Shown here: one piece after another, positions 33,225-40,964 of the stretch
Layout: every line of letters begins with the position of its first letter
How positions within the stretch are numbered: position 1 is the stretch's first letter
DNA from: a virus
Virus record (IMG/VR): IMGVR_UViG_3300020442_000009
Location: 61,910-125,909 of that record
Strand: one strand, 5' to 3'
DNA length: 64,000 bases
The notes under the pieces: model-generated
Databases searched by the model: none
What the model was told of the DNA's origin: nothing
The model's input: the letters and a program-made list of their open reading frames with translations, nothing else
Program-made: the position numbers and the translations under genes

Positions 33225-34310
33225 ATGCAAGATATTGTTTTCAAAGGTCCACTAAATTCTCTAAGTTTCGGTAATGTCACCTATAATTTCCTAAGGGAAA
33301 TGTATAGGAAGCAAATGAATGTAGCAATATTCCCTATAGGGGATGACATAAAGCTAGATGCATTTGATAAAATTGATGAAAACTTTAAGAAGTGGATGGT
33401 GGAAAGAGTTCAAAATAGATTTCACCTAGTTAAAAAAGATATACCTACACTAACCATGTGGCATTTAAATGGATCTGAGCAAAGAATTACCCCAGATCAA
33501 TATCTTTATACTTTCTATGAAACGAATGAACCAACTCTAGTTGAAAAATCCATCTGCGATCTTCAAAACAAAACTATTTTTAGCACAAATCATGCATCTG
33601 ATGCATTTAAAAAAGCTGGCTGCAATAACACTACCTCAATTCCAATTGGTTTTGATGAAGATTTTGAGCAAACAGGCAAAACATATCTTCCAAACAAAAT
33701 CCACTTTGGTCTCATGGGTAAATTTGAGAAGAGAAAAAATACCGCAAACATTATAAAAGCTTGGATCAAGAAATACGGTAATGATTATAATTATCAATTA
33801 TCTTGCTGCATTACTAATCCTTTCTTCAAGCCCGAACAGATGAATCAAGTTATATCTCAAATTTTTGAGGGTAAAACTTACGGTAATGTAAATTTCATTC
33901 CATATTTAAAAACTAATTCAGAAGTCAATGAATTTATGAATGCGGTTGACATAGACCTTACTGGTTTAAGTGGAGCAGAGGGGTGGAACTTGCCAGCATT
34001 TAATGCAACCTGTTTGGGCAAATGGAGTATTGTTATGAATCACACTTCCCATAAAGAGTGGGCAACTAAAGATAACTGTATATTAATTGAGCCTGACAGA
34101 CCTGAACCTATATACGATGGAGTCTTTTTTCATCAAGGGCAAGCATTTAATCAAGGTAGTATGTATATTATTTCTGAAGAAAAAATGATAGATGCATTTG
34201 AAAAGGCTGAAAAAATGTCAGGAAAACCTAATAAAAAAGGTGTAAATTTAATTAAGAAATTTAATTATAAAAACTCATTAAACAAAATATTGGAAACTAT
34301 CTATGAATAA
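33225..34310 (+). CDS. GT-B (GT4-like) glycosyltransferase in the replication block
   Basis: At 361 aa it is GT-B in layout. VFKGPLNSLSFGNVTYNFLR begins the N-terminal Rossmann domain. LYTFYETNEPTLVEKSICD, IFSTNHASDAFKKAG and IPIGFD link to the C-terminal donor domain HFGLMGKFEKRKNTANIIKA, ending with LSGAEGWNLPAFNATCLG, the E-x-x-x-x-P-x-x-x-A donor motif of GT4. It lies between ssb and small unknown genes rather than in the glycan operons. Possible substrates are DNA, protein or virion glycan; nothing in the sequence decides. Confidence 0.85.
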   Translation: MQDIVFKGPLNSLSFGNVTYNFLREMYRKQMNVAIFPIGDDIKLDAFDKIDENFKKWMVERVQNRFHLVKKDIPTLTMWHLNGSEQRITPDQYLYTFYETNEPTLVEKSICDLQNKTIFSTNHASDAFKKAGCNNTTSIPIGFDEDFEQTGKTYLPNKIHFGLMGKFEKRKNTANIIKAWIKKYGNDYNYQLSCCITNPFFKPEQMNQVISQIFEGKTYGNVNFIPYLKTNSEVNEFMNAVDIDLTGLSGAEGWNLPAFNATCLGKWSIVMNHTSHKEWATKDNCILIEPDRPEPIYDGVFFHQGQAFNQGSMYIISEEKMIDAFEKAEKMSGKPNKKGVNLIKKFNYKNSLNKILETIYE

Positions 34311-34560
34311 TTATCATGTAAGAATGGAAGAAGGAAAAGCATTCCTTTGTTGTGGAAAAGCTGGCTGCCCTAGTGTATCTAAGGATGATGAGGGACTCGT
34401 TGTTATTACCGATGACTACGGTAGCACTGTAAAGATGAAAGAAGAAGAAGCAGAGTTAATTCATCATGCATTAGCTCATGTAAATGATAATCTTGAGGGT
34501 GAAACATCCTGTGAACCGAGACCAGAAAAATTTGGAATCGAACCAGCTAGCACAGAATAA
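34303..34560 (+). CDS. Small CC-x-x-x-G-C-P protein (85 aa)
   Basis: MNNYHVRMEEGKAFLCCGKA GCPSV carries a double Cys and a nearby Cys-Pro, followed by GLVVITDDYGSTVKMKEEEA and a short helix. The Cys triplet may bind a metal or form a disulfide. The following gene encodes a shorter relative with the same CC...CP motif and a VIKDDYG strand, so these are tandem paralogues. No known family is recognised. It overlaps the GT gene by 8 nt. Confidence 0.7.
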   Translation: MNNYHVRMEEGKAFLCCGKAGCPSVSKDDEGLVVITDDYGSTVKMKEEEAELIHHALAHVNDNLEGETSCEPRPEKFGIEPASTE

Positions 34561-34750
34561 TCAGAGTCAAGAATTATCTGTAGTCGGTAGGGCTTGGTGT
34601 TGTAATCCACCAACAAATCCTTGCTGTCCAGAAATGAATTTACTTTCTGATGATACTATTGTAATTAAAGACGATTATGGAGACTCTATAAAACTAGATA
34701 GGGATTCCATAAAAGATGTTATTAGCAAGGTTTCCAAAATATTACAATGA
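34484..34750 (+). CDS. Paralogue of the CC-GCP small protein (88 aa)
   Basis: The ATG at 34484 is inside the previous gene (77-nt overlap); a TTG at 34532 is an alternative. The conserved part is RAWCCNPPTNPCCPEM, then DDTIVIKDDYGDSIKLDRDS. It aligns with the preceding protein's FLCCGKAGCPSV and GLVVITDDYGSTVKM. The N-terminal 30 residues show no similarity and may be untranslated. A Cys-rich motif with four Cys suggests a metal or disulfide site. Function unknown. Confidence 0.6.
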   Translation: MIILRVKHPVNRDQKNLESNQLAQNNQSQELSVVGRAWCCNPPTNPCCPEMNLLSDDTIVIKDDYGDSIKLDRDSIKDVISKVSKILQ

Positions 34751-35052
34751 ACCTACTGGCCTGTATAGGCTTAGTATGGATAGTAAAAGATAGCTACATA
34801 CTCCAAAAGCCAAGAAATTACTTAAAGTCTAAAGCAAACTGGCTAAAAAAACTTTTATCATGTTCAATGTGTCTAGGTTTTTGGGTTGGTGTTCTACTTT
34901 CTCTTTTTCAGTTTCATGTCTTAAGAGATGATAGTAATATATATTACTATCCATTAGCCTCCTCTGCATTTTGTTTTTTTACTGATGTATTAATGGACAT
35001 GATGCAAGAAGTTTGGGTTAAACTTAAAACAGAAAGAGAAAAAAGTGAATAA
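34747..35052 (+). CDS. Membrane protein with CSMCLGFWVG motif (DUF1360-like)
   Basis: The 101-aa protein has three hydrophobic stretches, near residues 1-14, 43-60 and 70-87. Between the first two lies a Lys-rich loop ending SCSMCLGFWVGVLLSL. The C-x-x-C-x-G-F-W motif is that of DUF1360-like small membrane proteins found in phages and bacteria, whose function is unknown. The C-terminus is charged and cytoplasmic. It is packed with a 4-nt overlap upstream and an 8-nt overlap downstream. Confidence 0.65.
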   Translation: MNLLACIGLVWIVKDSYILQKPRNYLKSKANWLKKLLSCSMCLGFWVGVLLSLFQFHVLRDDSNIYYYPLASSAFCFFTDVLMDMMQEVWVKLKTEREKSE

Positions 35053-35701
35053 TTACATTGTAGATTTTTCAGATAAAATAGAAATAGATCGCATAAACTC
35101 AATGGGCTTTGGTCCCATGTCAGAAAAACTTGAAAAAAGATCTAAAGATAACTCTACCCTACTTTCGGTAGATGAAATAAAAGAGATTCCTTTCCCAGAA
35201 AATGCAAGTGAAGAAGTTTTCTCAGAGCTGAATACAATCAGGTTAGTTCAATCAACAGTACCAAGCTGGCACAAAGGAGACTATAAAGAAAAAATAGATA
35301 AAAACTTCTTATCTATATATACAGATTATTTAGACGAGGTTAATTTAGATTACAATATAGAATACATAGATGATGTATTAAAAGACATAAACCCTTTGAT
35401 TTTAAAAATTAAAAAGAAATACAACAGACCTAGACCAGCTCAATTAGCAGAATTTCACGGAATAGATTTAATACTAGACCCTACTTCTACAGCAAAAACA
35501 CCAGCGTATCCCAGTGGCCATTCATTTCAAGCTAAAGTTATAGAAATCATACTAACAAAAGAACACCCGTCTCATAAAAATATATTCAAACAAATTACAG
35601 ATAGGGTTAGTTTGGCTAGAATATTAAGAGGTCTTCACTTTCCTAGCGATATAGAGTTTTCTTATCACATCGTTAATACTTATTTAAGTAAAAAAATTTA
35701 A
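35045..35701 (+). CDS. PAP2-type phosphatase without membrane helices
   Basis: At 218 aa with a GTG start, the catalytic part has the three PAP2 blocks: KKKYNRPRP (K-x6-R-P), PAYPSGHSF (P-S-G-H) and ARILRGLHFPSD (R-x5-H-x3-D, with Ala-Arg replacing the common Ser-Arg). The Arg, His and Asp of the vanadium-chloroperoxidase/phosphatase fold are all there. No transmembrane helix is visible, unlike lipid PAP2 enzymes, so it is probably soluble and acts on a small phosphate ester or nucleotide. Such genes are found in many large phages. Confidence 0.82.
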   Translation: MNNYIVDFSDKIEIDRINSMGFGPMSEKLEKRSKDNSTLLSVDEIKEIPFPENASEEVFSELNTIRLVQSTVPSWHKGDYKEKIDKNFLSIYTDYLDEVNLDYNIEYIDDVLKDINPLILKIKKKYNRPRPAQLAEFHGIDLILDPTSTAKTPAYPSGHSFQAKVIEIILTKEHPSHKNIFKQITDRVSLARILRGLHFPSDIEFSYHIVNTYLSKKI

Positions 35702-35741
35702 TTTTTTATAGAAAAATTAGTTTCTAAAAGTATCATTTGGT

Positions 35742-36167
35742 ATGAATCTATCAATTGATAAACGTTACAGCTCATTGTCATTAGGTATTCTTTTACATCT
35801 CATACATAACAATGAGGATTTTAAAAATAAGTGGATAGAAAAGTATCCAAATACAAAACAGTACGCAGAGAATTTTTTCAAAGATGAAAACTGTGGCTGC
35901 AGACCTAGAATTATTCAGCAATATAAAGCCGACAGGTTTGATGCTGACATCTTTATTGTTAATTACATTAACGAAAATGAAGGTGTCATAGACTGGAATG
36001 AAATGGAGTCAAAAGCTGAAAGAGATATCTCTGGTCATGTTTTTTCAATACCTGCAACAGAATCTCACTATCAAGATTTTTTATCTTCCTTGCATCAAAA
36101 AAATGCTACATATGAACATTTTACTAGTTTAGTTTTAAAAGATAAAATAATTTTAACTTTTTTCTAA
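35742..36167 (+). CDS. Hypothetical protein with NCGCRPRI motif (141 aa)
   Basis: The N-terminal helix-rich half is MNLSIDKRYSSLSLGILLHL...WIEKYPNTKQYAENFF. It is followed by DENCGCRPRIIQQYKADRFD, a Cys-x-Cys region with basic residues, and an acidic section (NEGVIDWNEMESKAERD). The C-terminus has strand-like DKIILTFF. I do not recognise a family. The 40 nt before it hold a small AT hairpin (35702-35720) and no clear promoter. It abuts the next gene by one base. Confidence 0.65.
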   Translation: MNLSIDKRYSSLSLGILLHLIHNNEDFKNKWIEKYPNTKQYAENFFKDENCGCRPRIIQQYKADRFDADIFIVNYINENEGVIDWNEMESKAERDISGHVFSIPATESHYQDFLSSLHQKNATYEHFTSLVLKDKIILTFF

Positions 36168-36550
36168 TGCCCCTTTATCCTTTTAGTCATCCTGATACAG
36201 GAGAAATAAAAGATGTTTTCTTTCATATGAAAGACGAAAAAAAATATATAGATGATTCTGGTGTGGAGTGGGTTAGGGAGTTTCACTCACCTCAATTAAA
36301 CACTCAAGGATCAATAGACCCTTGGAGCAATGCTGACTTTGTTAATAAAACCAACAAAAAGGGAACTGTTGGAGAATTACTTGACAGAAGCGCAGACCTA
36401 TCAAGGCAAAGAGCTGAACAAAATGGAGGAGTAGATCCAATTAAACAGAAATACTACGAGAACTATTCCAAAACAAGAAAAGGTTCTAAGCATCCAGATC
36501 AAATGCCAAAAACTTTTGAGGATAAAAATATAAAAATAGAATTAGATTAA
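36167..36550 (+). CDS. FmdB-like fold without zinc cysteines, hypothetical (127 aa)
   Basis: The first 50 residues (MPLYPFSHPDTGEIKDVFFH, MKDEKKYIDDSGVEWVREFH) follow the outline of FmdB/putative regulatory zinc-ribbon proteins but have lost the Cys residues. The C-terminal half is charged and disordered-looking (GTVGELLDRSADLSRQRAEQ, YYENYSKTRKGSKHPDQMPK). Phage relatives exist in T4-like marine genomes as I recall them. Role unknown. Its one-base overlaps with neighbours indicate tight coupling. Confidence 0.6.
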   Translation: MPLYPFSHPDTGEIKDVFFHMKDEKKYIDDSGVEWVREFHSPQLNTQGSIDPWSNADFVNKTNKKGTVGELLDRSADLSRQRAEQNGGVDPIKQKYYENYSKTRKGSKHPDQMPKTFEDKNIKIELD

Positions 36551-37098
36551 TGAGTCTACAAATATATAAACCAAATAAAAACAATTCTGGATTTGCTTTC
36601 AGTTTTTACATGGGCGAAGATAGAAAAACTAAAATGCCTATATTGTTTCTTAATGCAATAGCCCAGCACTCTTGGGATTCATCTAAAAGACTAGGCTCTT
36701 TTTCAGGCAATAAAGATAATCCAGATAAAAATCTAAGTATAAAGTTTAATGAATTTGAGGTCGGGTCTATTATGAGCGCCATAAGGAATAGGTTTGAATG
36801 GAGCACTTACCATTCTTTTGAGGATAATAAAACTCAAATTAGATTATCACCTTGGGATAAGGAAATTAAAGTTAGCAAAATTAATCAAAAAACTAAAGAA
36901 GCGTACGAAGAAACTCAAAAAATTCCTGCATTTGGCTTAGTTGTTACAAGAAACGGCAACCAAACTTTTAGGATAGCACTGGAGCCCGGAGAAGCTGAGT
37001 CTCTAAAAGAATTGTGTCGTTTTATCTTGGCAACTAAAAACGAAAAGGCTTGGCTAGTAAGTCAAAAATTAAGATCTTCTCAAAACAATGAATTTTAA
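36550..37098 (+). CDS. Hypothetical early protein (182 aa)
   Basis: The protein reads MSLQIYKPNKNNSGFAFSFY, then GSFSGNKDNPDKNLSIKFNE FEVGSI, and near the C-terminus FGLVVTRNGNQTFRIALEPG EAESL. The alternating strand-rich pattern with a long basic/aromatic surface would suit a nucleic-acid binder (ssDNA- or RNA-binding), but no recognised motif supports that strongly. It has no membrane segment. It sits between the FmdB-like protein and a large glycosyltransferase, overlapping both by one base. Confidence 0.55.
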   Translation: MSLQIYKPNKNNSGFAFSFYMGEDRKTKMPILFLNAIAQHSWDSSKRLGSFSGNKDNPDKNLSIKFNEFEVGSIMSAIRNRFEWSTYHSFEDNKTQIRLSPWDKEIKVSKINQKTKEAYEETQKIPAFGLVVTRNGNQTFRIALEPGEAESLKELCRFILATKNEKAWLVSQKLRSSQNNEF

Positions 37099-39023
37099 TG
37101 GCTAAGAAAAAAAAGAAAAAAGTTTTAATTCATAGTAATCATTGCCGAGCTAAAACTGGCTTTGGCAAACATATGAAGCACTTAATTACATACCTTTACA
37201 ATACAGGTAAATATGATTTAGTTGAGTTTGCGAATGGTAGACCTTGGAATGATGCACAACTTTCTAGAATGCCTTGGAAAGCCATCGGTTCTTTACCTAT
37301 TGAACCTCATGTAGTTCAGCAAATTAATGCAGATCCAAATAAAGCTAGAGCTGCTGGCTATGGCCAAATGAAAATAGATGATGCAATAAAACAAGAAAAG
37401 CCTGACATATATTTAGGTATAGAAGATGTATGGGGCATGGACGGTTTCTGGAAAAAGACTTGGTGGAAAAAAATAAACTCAATAATGTGGACACCAATTG
37501 ACAGTCTGCCTTTATTGGACAAGCATACAGAATCTGCCTCAAACACATCTAATTATATTGTACAAGCTTCTTTTGCAAAAAAAGCCCTAAACGATCAAGG
37601 GCTTAATAATGTTCACTTGTTTCCAGTTCCCTTAGATCCTAAAAATTTCAATAGATTAAAAGATGATAAAAGAGAAGCTTTAAGGAAGGCTCACGGAATC
37701 CCTGTTAATGATTACATTATTGGTTTTGTGTTCAGAAACCAATTAAGAAAAAGCGTCCCAAATATGCTTGAAGGATTTAAAATATTTAAAGATAAAAATC
37801 CACACATTCAAGCTAGACTGCTTTTTCACACTCATTGGTCCGAAGGTTGGGATATACCTAGGTTACTTAAAGAGAAAGGGATTGATCCCTCCTTAGTTTT
37901 AACTACATATTATTGTGATAATTGTAAGAATTATCAAATAAAAGCATTCACTGGTCAAGATTTAGATTGCCCCTTTTGTGGTTCAAAAAAATCTCAACAA
38001 ACTGCCCAAATAACAAGAGGGGTGAATGAAAAGCAATTAAATGAGATCTATAATTTAATGGATGTATATTGTCACCCTTTTACCAGCGGCGGTCAAGAGA
38101 TACCAATCCAAGAAGCTAAACTTAATGAAATAATAACTTTAGTTACTGACTATTCTTGTGGAGAAGATTATTCTTCAGAGGAAAGTGGAGGTCTACCCTT
38201 AAAATGGACTGAATACAGAGAGCCCGGAACTCAATTCATAAAAGCATCGACAGACTCTGAACATATTGCCGAACAGCTATCTAAAGTCTATGAAATGCCA
38301 GAAAAAGAGAAAGCTGAAATGGGTAAAAAAGCTAGAGATTTTACTATAGATTTTTGCTCTATTGACTCAGTATGCTCTCAATTTGAAGAACTGATTGATA
38401 AAATGGAGCCAACATCTTGGGATTTTGATTTTTCATATGTTCAGAAAAACCCAAGTTACAACCCCCCTGAGATACAAGATGACAGAGAGTGGATAATAGA
38501 TTTGTACAAAAATATACTAAAGTCTGAAGATGTAGAAAAAGAAGACTCGCAAGGCATTGATCACTGGATCAGAAGACTACAGACGGACTTAAATAGGCAG
38601 CAGGTTATTGATTATTTTAGAAAGGTTGCACAGAAAGATAACCTTGAGAATAATAAAATTCCATTTGAAGATATCTTAGATAAAGATGATGATGGAAAAA
38701 GAATACTATTTGTTCTCCCTGAGAACGAAAATGATATCTTTTTATCTACATCATTATTGAAATCAATAAAAGATAATAATCCGGACTGTAATATATATTA
38801 TGCCACAAAGCCTGAGTATTTTGAAATACTTTACGGTAATGAAAATATTCACAAAATGATTAACTATGATCCTATCATGGAGAACATTCCTTGGTCAACA
38901 GGGCAAGGCTCCCATAAAGGTTATTTTAAATTTGTAGTAACTCCTCACACCAATACTCATAAGTTTAATAATTTTTCTCACTCAGATGCAAACCCATTAA
39001 TGTTTGAAGTATGCACAAATTAG
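37098..39023 (+). CDS. Multidomain glycosyltransferase: GT4 with zinc ribbon, DUF4214-like, GT9-like
   Basis: At 641 aa, residues 1-440 are a GT4 enzyme: KKVLIHSNHCRAKTGFGKHM, then IIGFVFRNQLRKSVPNMLEG and VYCHPFTSGGQEIPIQEAKL as the donor motif. An insert near residue 270 reads YYCDNCKN...LDCPFCGSKK, a two-CxxC zinc ribbon. Residues 460-515 (EWIIDLYKNILKSEDV...HWIRRLQTDLNRQQVIDYFR) match the DUF4214 domain. The C-terminal 100 residues (KRILFVLPENENDIFLSTSL LKSIKD...) match the N-terminal half of GT9 heptosyltransferases. It is probably a processive or two-step enzyme; the acceptor is unknown. Confidence 0.85.
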   Translation: MAKKKKKKVLIHSNHCRAKTGFGKHMKHLITYLYNTGKYDLVEFANGRPWNDAQLSRMPWKAIGSLPIEPHVVQQINADPNKARAAGYGQMKIDDAIKQEKPDIYLGIEDVWGMDGFWKKTWWKKINSIMWTPIDSLPLLDKHTESASNTSNYIVQASFAKKALNDQGLNNVHLFPVPLDPKNFNRLKDDKREALRKAHGIPVNDYIIGFVFRNQLRKSVPNMLEGFKIFKDKNPHIQARLLFHTHWSEGWDIPRLLKEKGIDPSLVLTTYYCDNCKNYQIKAFTGQDLDCPFCGSKKSQQTAQITRGVNEKQLNEIYNLMDVYCHPFTSGGQEIPIQEAKLNEIITLVTDYSCGEDYSSEESGGLPLKWTEYREPGTQFIKASTDSEHIAEQLSKVYEMPEKEKAEMGKKARDFTIDFCSIDSVCSQFEELIDKMEPTSWDFDFSYVQKNPSYNPPEIQDDREWIIDLYKNILKSEDVEKEDSQGIDHWIRRLQTDLNRQQVIDYFRKVAQKDNLENNKIPFEDILDKDDDGKRILFVLPENENDIFLSTSLLKSIKDNNPDCNIYYATKPEYFEILYGNENIHKMINYDPIMENIPWSTGQGSHKGYFKFVVTPHTNTHKFNNFSHSDANPLMFEVCTN

Positions 39024-40159
39024 AAAGTTTCTCCCTATCAGCTAATGCAAAAATTGGAAAACCCTCAATAGAAGAGTTTTTCTTTCCTATACTTGAAGAT
39101 AAGTTTATATGTGTTAGCACATACTCAGATGAAGGCGCAAAATCTTATGATTATTTTGATGATGTAATTTTTCACATAAAACCTTTTCTAGATAAAAATG
39201 GAATCAGTATACTACAAGTAGGTAAACCAAAAGACAGAAATTTATTTTATTGTAAACCATATTTAAATACAAATAGATTACATAGTTCTTATATTATTAA
39301 TAAAAGTTTATTATATTTTGGTAATTATAATTTGTATACAAATATTGCATCTTATAAAAATAAGAAAATTGTTTGCCCTATTAATATCGAATACTCTAAT
39401 TCTATATTTCCTTATTGGAGCAATGAAGATAATTGCAAATTTATTCAGTCAAACCCAGACAATATAAAACCATCTCTATCAGTTGAAGAAGTTAATAAAA
39501 CAATTAATGAAGTAAAGCCTGAAGTTATAGCTTGTCAGATATTAGATTTTCTAAATATAAAACATGACTTAAACAAGTTGGAAACAATTCATATTGGAAA
39601 ACATTATGCAAATCAGCTAACAGAAGTTGTTCCGTTTTCCGGTTTTGACCCCAATACTCAGATAGGAGAAGATATAGTTTTGAGGTTAGATAAATCAACA
39701 AATATAGAATCTCTTCCATCAATTGCTCACAAAAGAAAATTAAGTGTTGTTATTAGAGACAATATTGACATTAATGTATTAAAGATGATATCTCAATCAA
39801 TATCTAGAATTACATACTTTGTTACAAATAAAACAAAACTTGATGAAATCACAAGTCTATCATCAATAGGAAAGCCCTTAGCTCTTGTATCAGAAGATAA
39901 AAAAAATATAAATAAAATTAGATTAAAATTTATAGATTATGATATAGGTTTAATTAATAAATTAAATAAGTCGGATTGTGGAATTAAAAAAGTTACAAAA
40001 GACATGCAATTCCTTAGTCGAAAGAACATTGTTTCAAACAGTCAAATATATAATTCTTATTTATCTGAGTCAAAATCTCAAAACACTACAAAAGTAGAAG
40101 ACAACCCTTTGCTCTGGGAAGACTCACATCACATAAGAATCTTTAAAAATAAAGCTTGA
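39011..40159 (+). CDS. GT9-like glycosyltransferase half, partner of the multidomain enzyme
   Basis: The ATG at 39011 is in the 3' end of the large GT gene (13-nt overlap). The 382-aa protein begins with KLESFSLSANAKIGKPSIEE, followed by DKFICVSTYSDEGAKSYDYF, HIKPFLDKNGISILQVGKPK. This is the order of the second domain of GT9-like proteins, in which an I-x-x-G-x-x-K-D loop holds the nucleotide sugar. Together with the GT9 N-half at the end of the previous gene it could rebuild a split transferase; that is inference. The C-terminus is Ser/Thr- and Asn-rich. It precedes a strong promoter. Confidence 0.5.
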   Translation: MHKLESFSLSANAKIGKPSIEEFFFPILEDKFICVSTYSDEGAKSYDYFDDVIFHIKPFLDKNGISILQVGKPKDRNLFYCKPYLNTNRLHSSYIINKSLLYFGNYNLYTNIASYKNKKIVCPINIEYSNSIFPYWSNEDNCKFIQSNPDNIKPSLSVEEVNKTINEVKPEVIACQILDFLNIKHDLNKLETIHIGKHYANQLTEVVPFSGFDPNTQIGEDIVLRLDKSTNIESLPSIAHKRKLSVVIRDNIDINVLKMISQSISRITYFVTNKTKLDEITSLSSIGKPLALVSEDKKNINKIRLKFIDYDIGLINKLNKSDCGIKKVTKDMQFLSRKNIVSNSQIYNSYLSESKSQNTTKVEDNPLLWEDSHHIRIFKNKA

Positions 40160-40184
40160 CATTTTATTTTAGTTTTGGTATTAT
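40156..40184 (+). promoter_or_regulatory. Near-consensus sigma70 promoter at the start codon
   Basis: TTGACA (40156-40161), 17 nt and TATTAT (40179-40184) are followed by 6 nt and ATG at 40191. Spacing and geometry are identical to 31327-31362. Confidence 0.85.
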
Positions 40185-40190
40185 ATAGGC

Positions 40191-40964
40191 ATGCCAAGAA
40201 AAAAACAAACAGAAGAAACTAGTTCCGTAGATAATTCAATAGGCCCAAATCTTTTCCAAAGAGACGAAAATGGATTATTGAAAAATATTCAATATGATTT
40301 CAATGAAGATGGGTCAGTTAATTGGAGATCTATGATTAGAGAAGAGTATTTGTTTCCAAATAAGTCTTGGTTTGAATTGAGAAAAAAAGATGTGCCTAGA
40401 AGTATTGATGGATTAAAAGATCACCAGCTTCTAATTAAACTTGGGGGTATTAAAGAACTTGCTAGACTTAGGGGTTTTACTGCCGTTCATTTCTATACAG
40501 AAAAATGTGAAGCAGATCATGTTGCTGTTACTTGCACTATTGATTTTATTAAAAATTACGAGACAGGAGAGAGTGTATCTTTTCAGGATATGGCAAATGC
40601 TACAGTAGAAAATACAAGTAGTTTTGCAAAAAAGTTTTTAGAGACTATTGCCTGTAACAGAGCATTTGTAAGATGTGTCAGAAATTTCCTTAATGTTCAT
40701 ATTGTAGGAGATGATGAAATTGACAAGTCTGACACTAAGCAAGCTAGTTCTGCTCCTGCTTCTATGTCTCCAATTAGTTTTCTTAAGGGTGTACTTCAAG
40801 ACAAGTATGGAGCTAAAGAATATGAAGAGTTTCTTGATATTATTAGACCTATACACAAAGAAGGTAAATTAGAAAAAATATCTGTAGATACTATTAAAAG
40901 TTGGAAAAGTTTTGATGATATATCTGCAAAGGATGCAAGAATTTTATTAGGTGTATTAAAGTAG
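40191..40964 (+). CDS. Possible single-strand annealing/recombination protein
   Basis: The protein is 257 aa. The N-terminus is Lys/Glu-rich (MPRKKQTEETSSVDN), followed by IQYDFNEDGSVNWRSMIREE, KLGGIKELARLRGF and DHVAVTCTIDFIKNYETGES. A helical segment, MANATVENTSSFAKKFLETI ACNRAFVRCVRNFLN, has the R-A-x-x-R-x-x-R layout of Rad52/Sak-type or DUF1071-like phage annealing proteins, without the rest of the family being clear. C-terminal KISVDTIKSWKSFDD and a final helix are charged. It has its own strong promoter, as expected of an abundant recombination protein. It overlaps the convergent virion gene at its end by 9 nt. Confidence 0.4.
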   Translation: MPRKKQTEETSSVDNSIGPNLFQRDENGLLKNIQYDFNEDGSVNWRSMIREEYLFPNKSWFELRKKDVPRSIDGLKDHQLLIKLGGIKELARLRGFTAVHFYTEKCEADHVAVTCTIDFIKNYETGESVSFQDMANATVENTSSFAKKFLETIACNRAFVRCVRNFLNVHIVGDDEIDKSDTKQASSAPASMSPISFLKGVLQDKYGAKEYEEFLDIIRPIHKEGKLEKISVDTIKSWKSFDDISAKDARILLGVLK

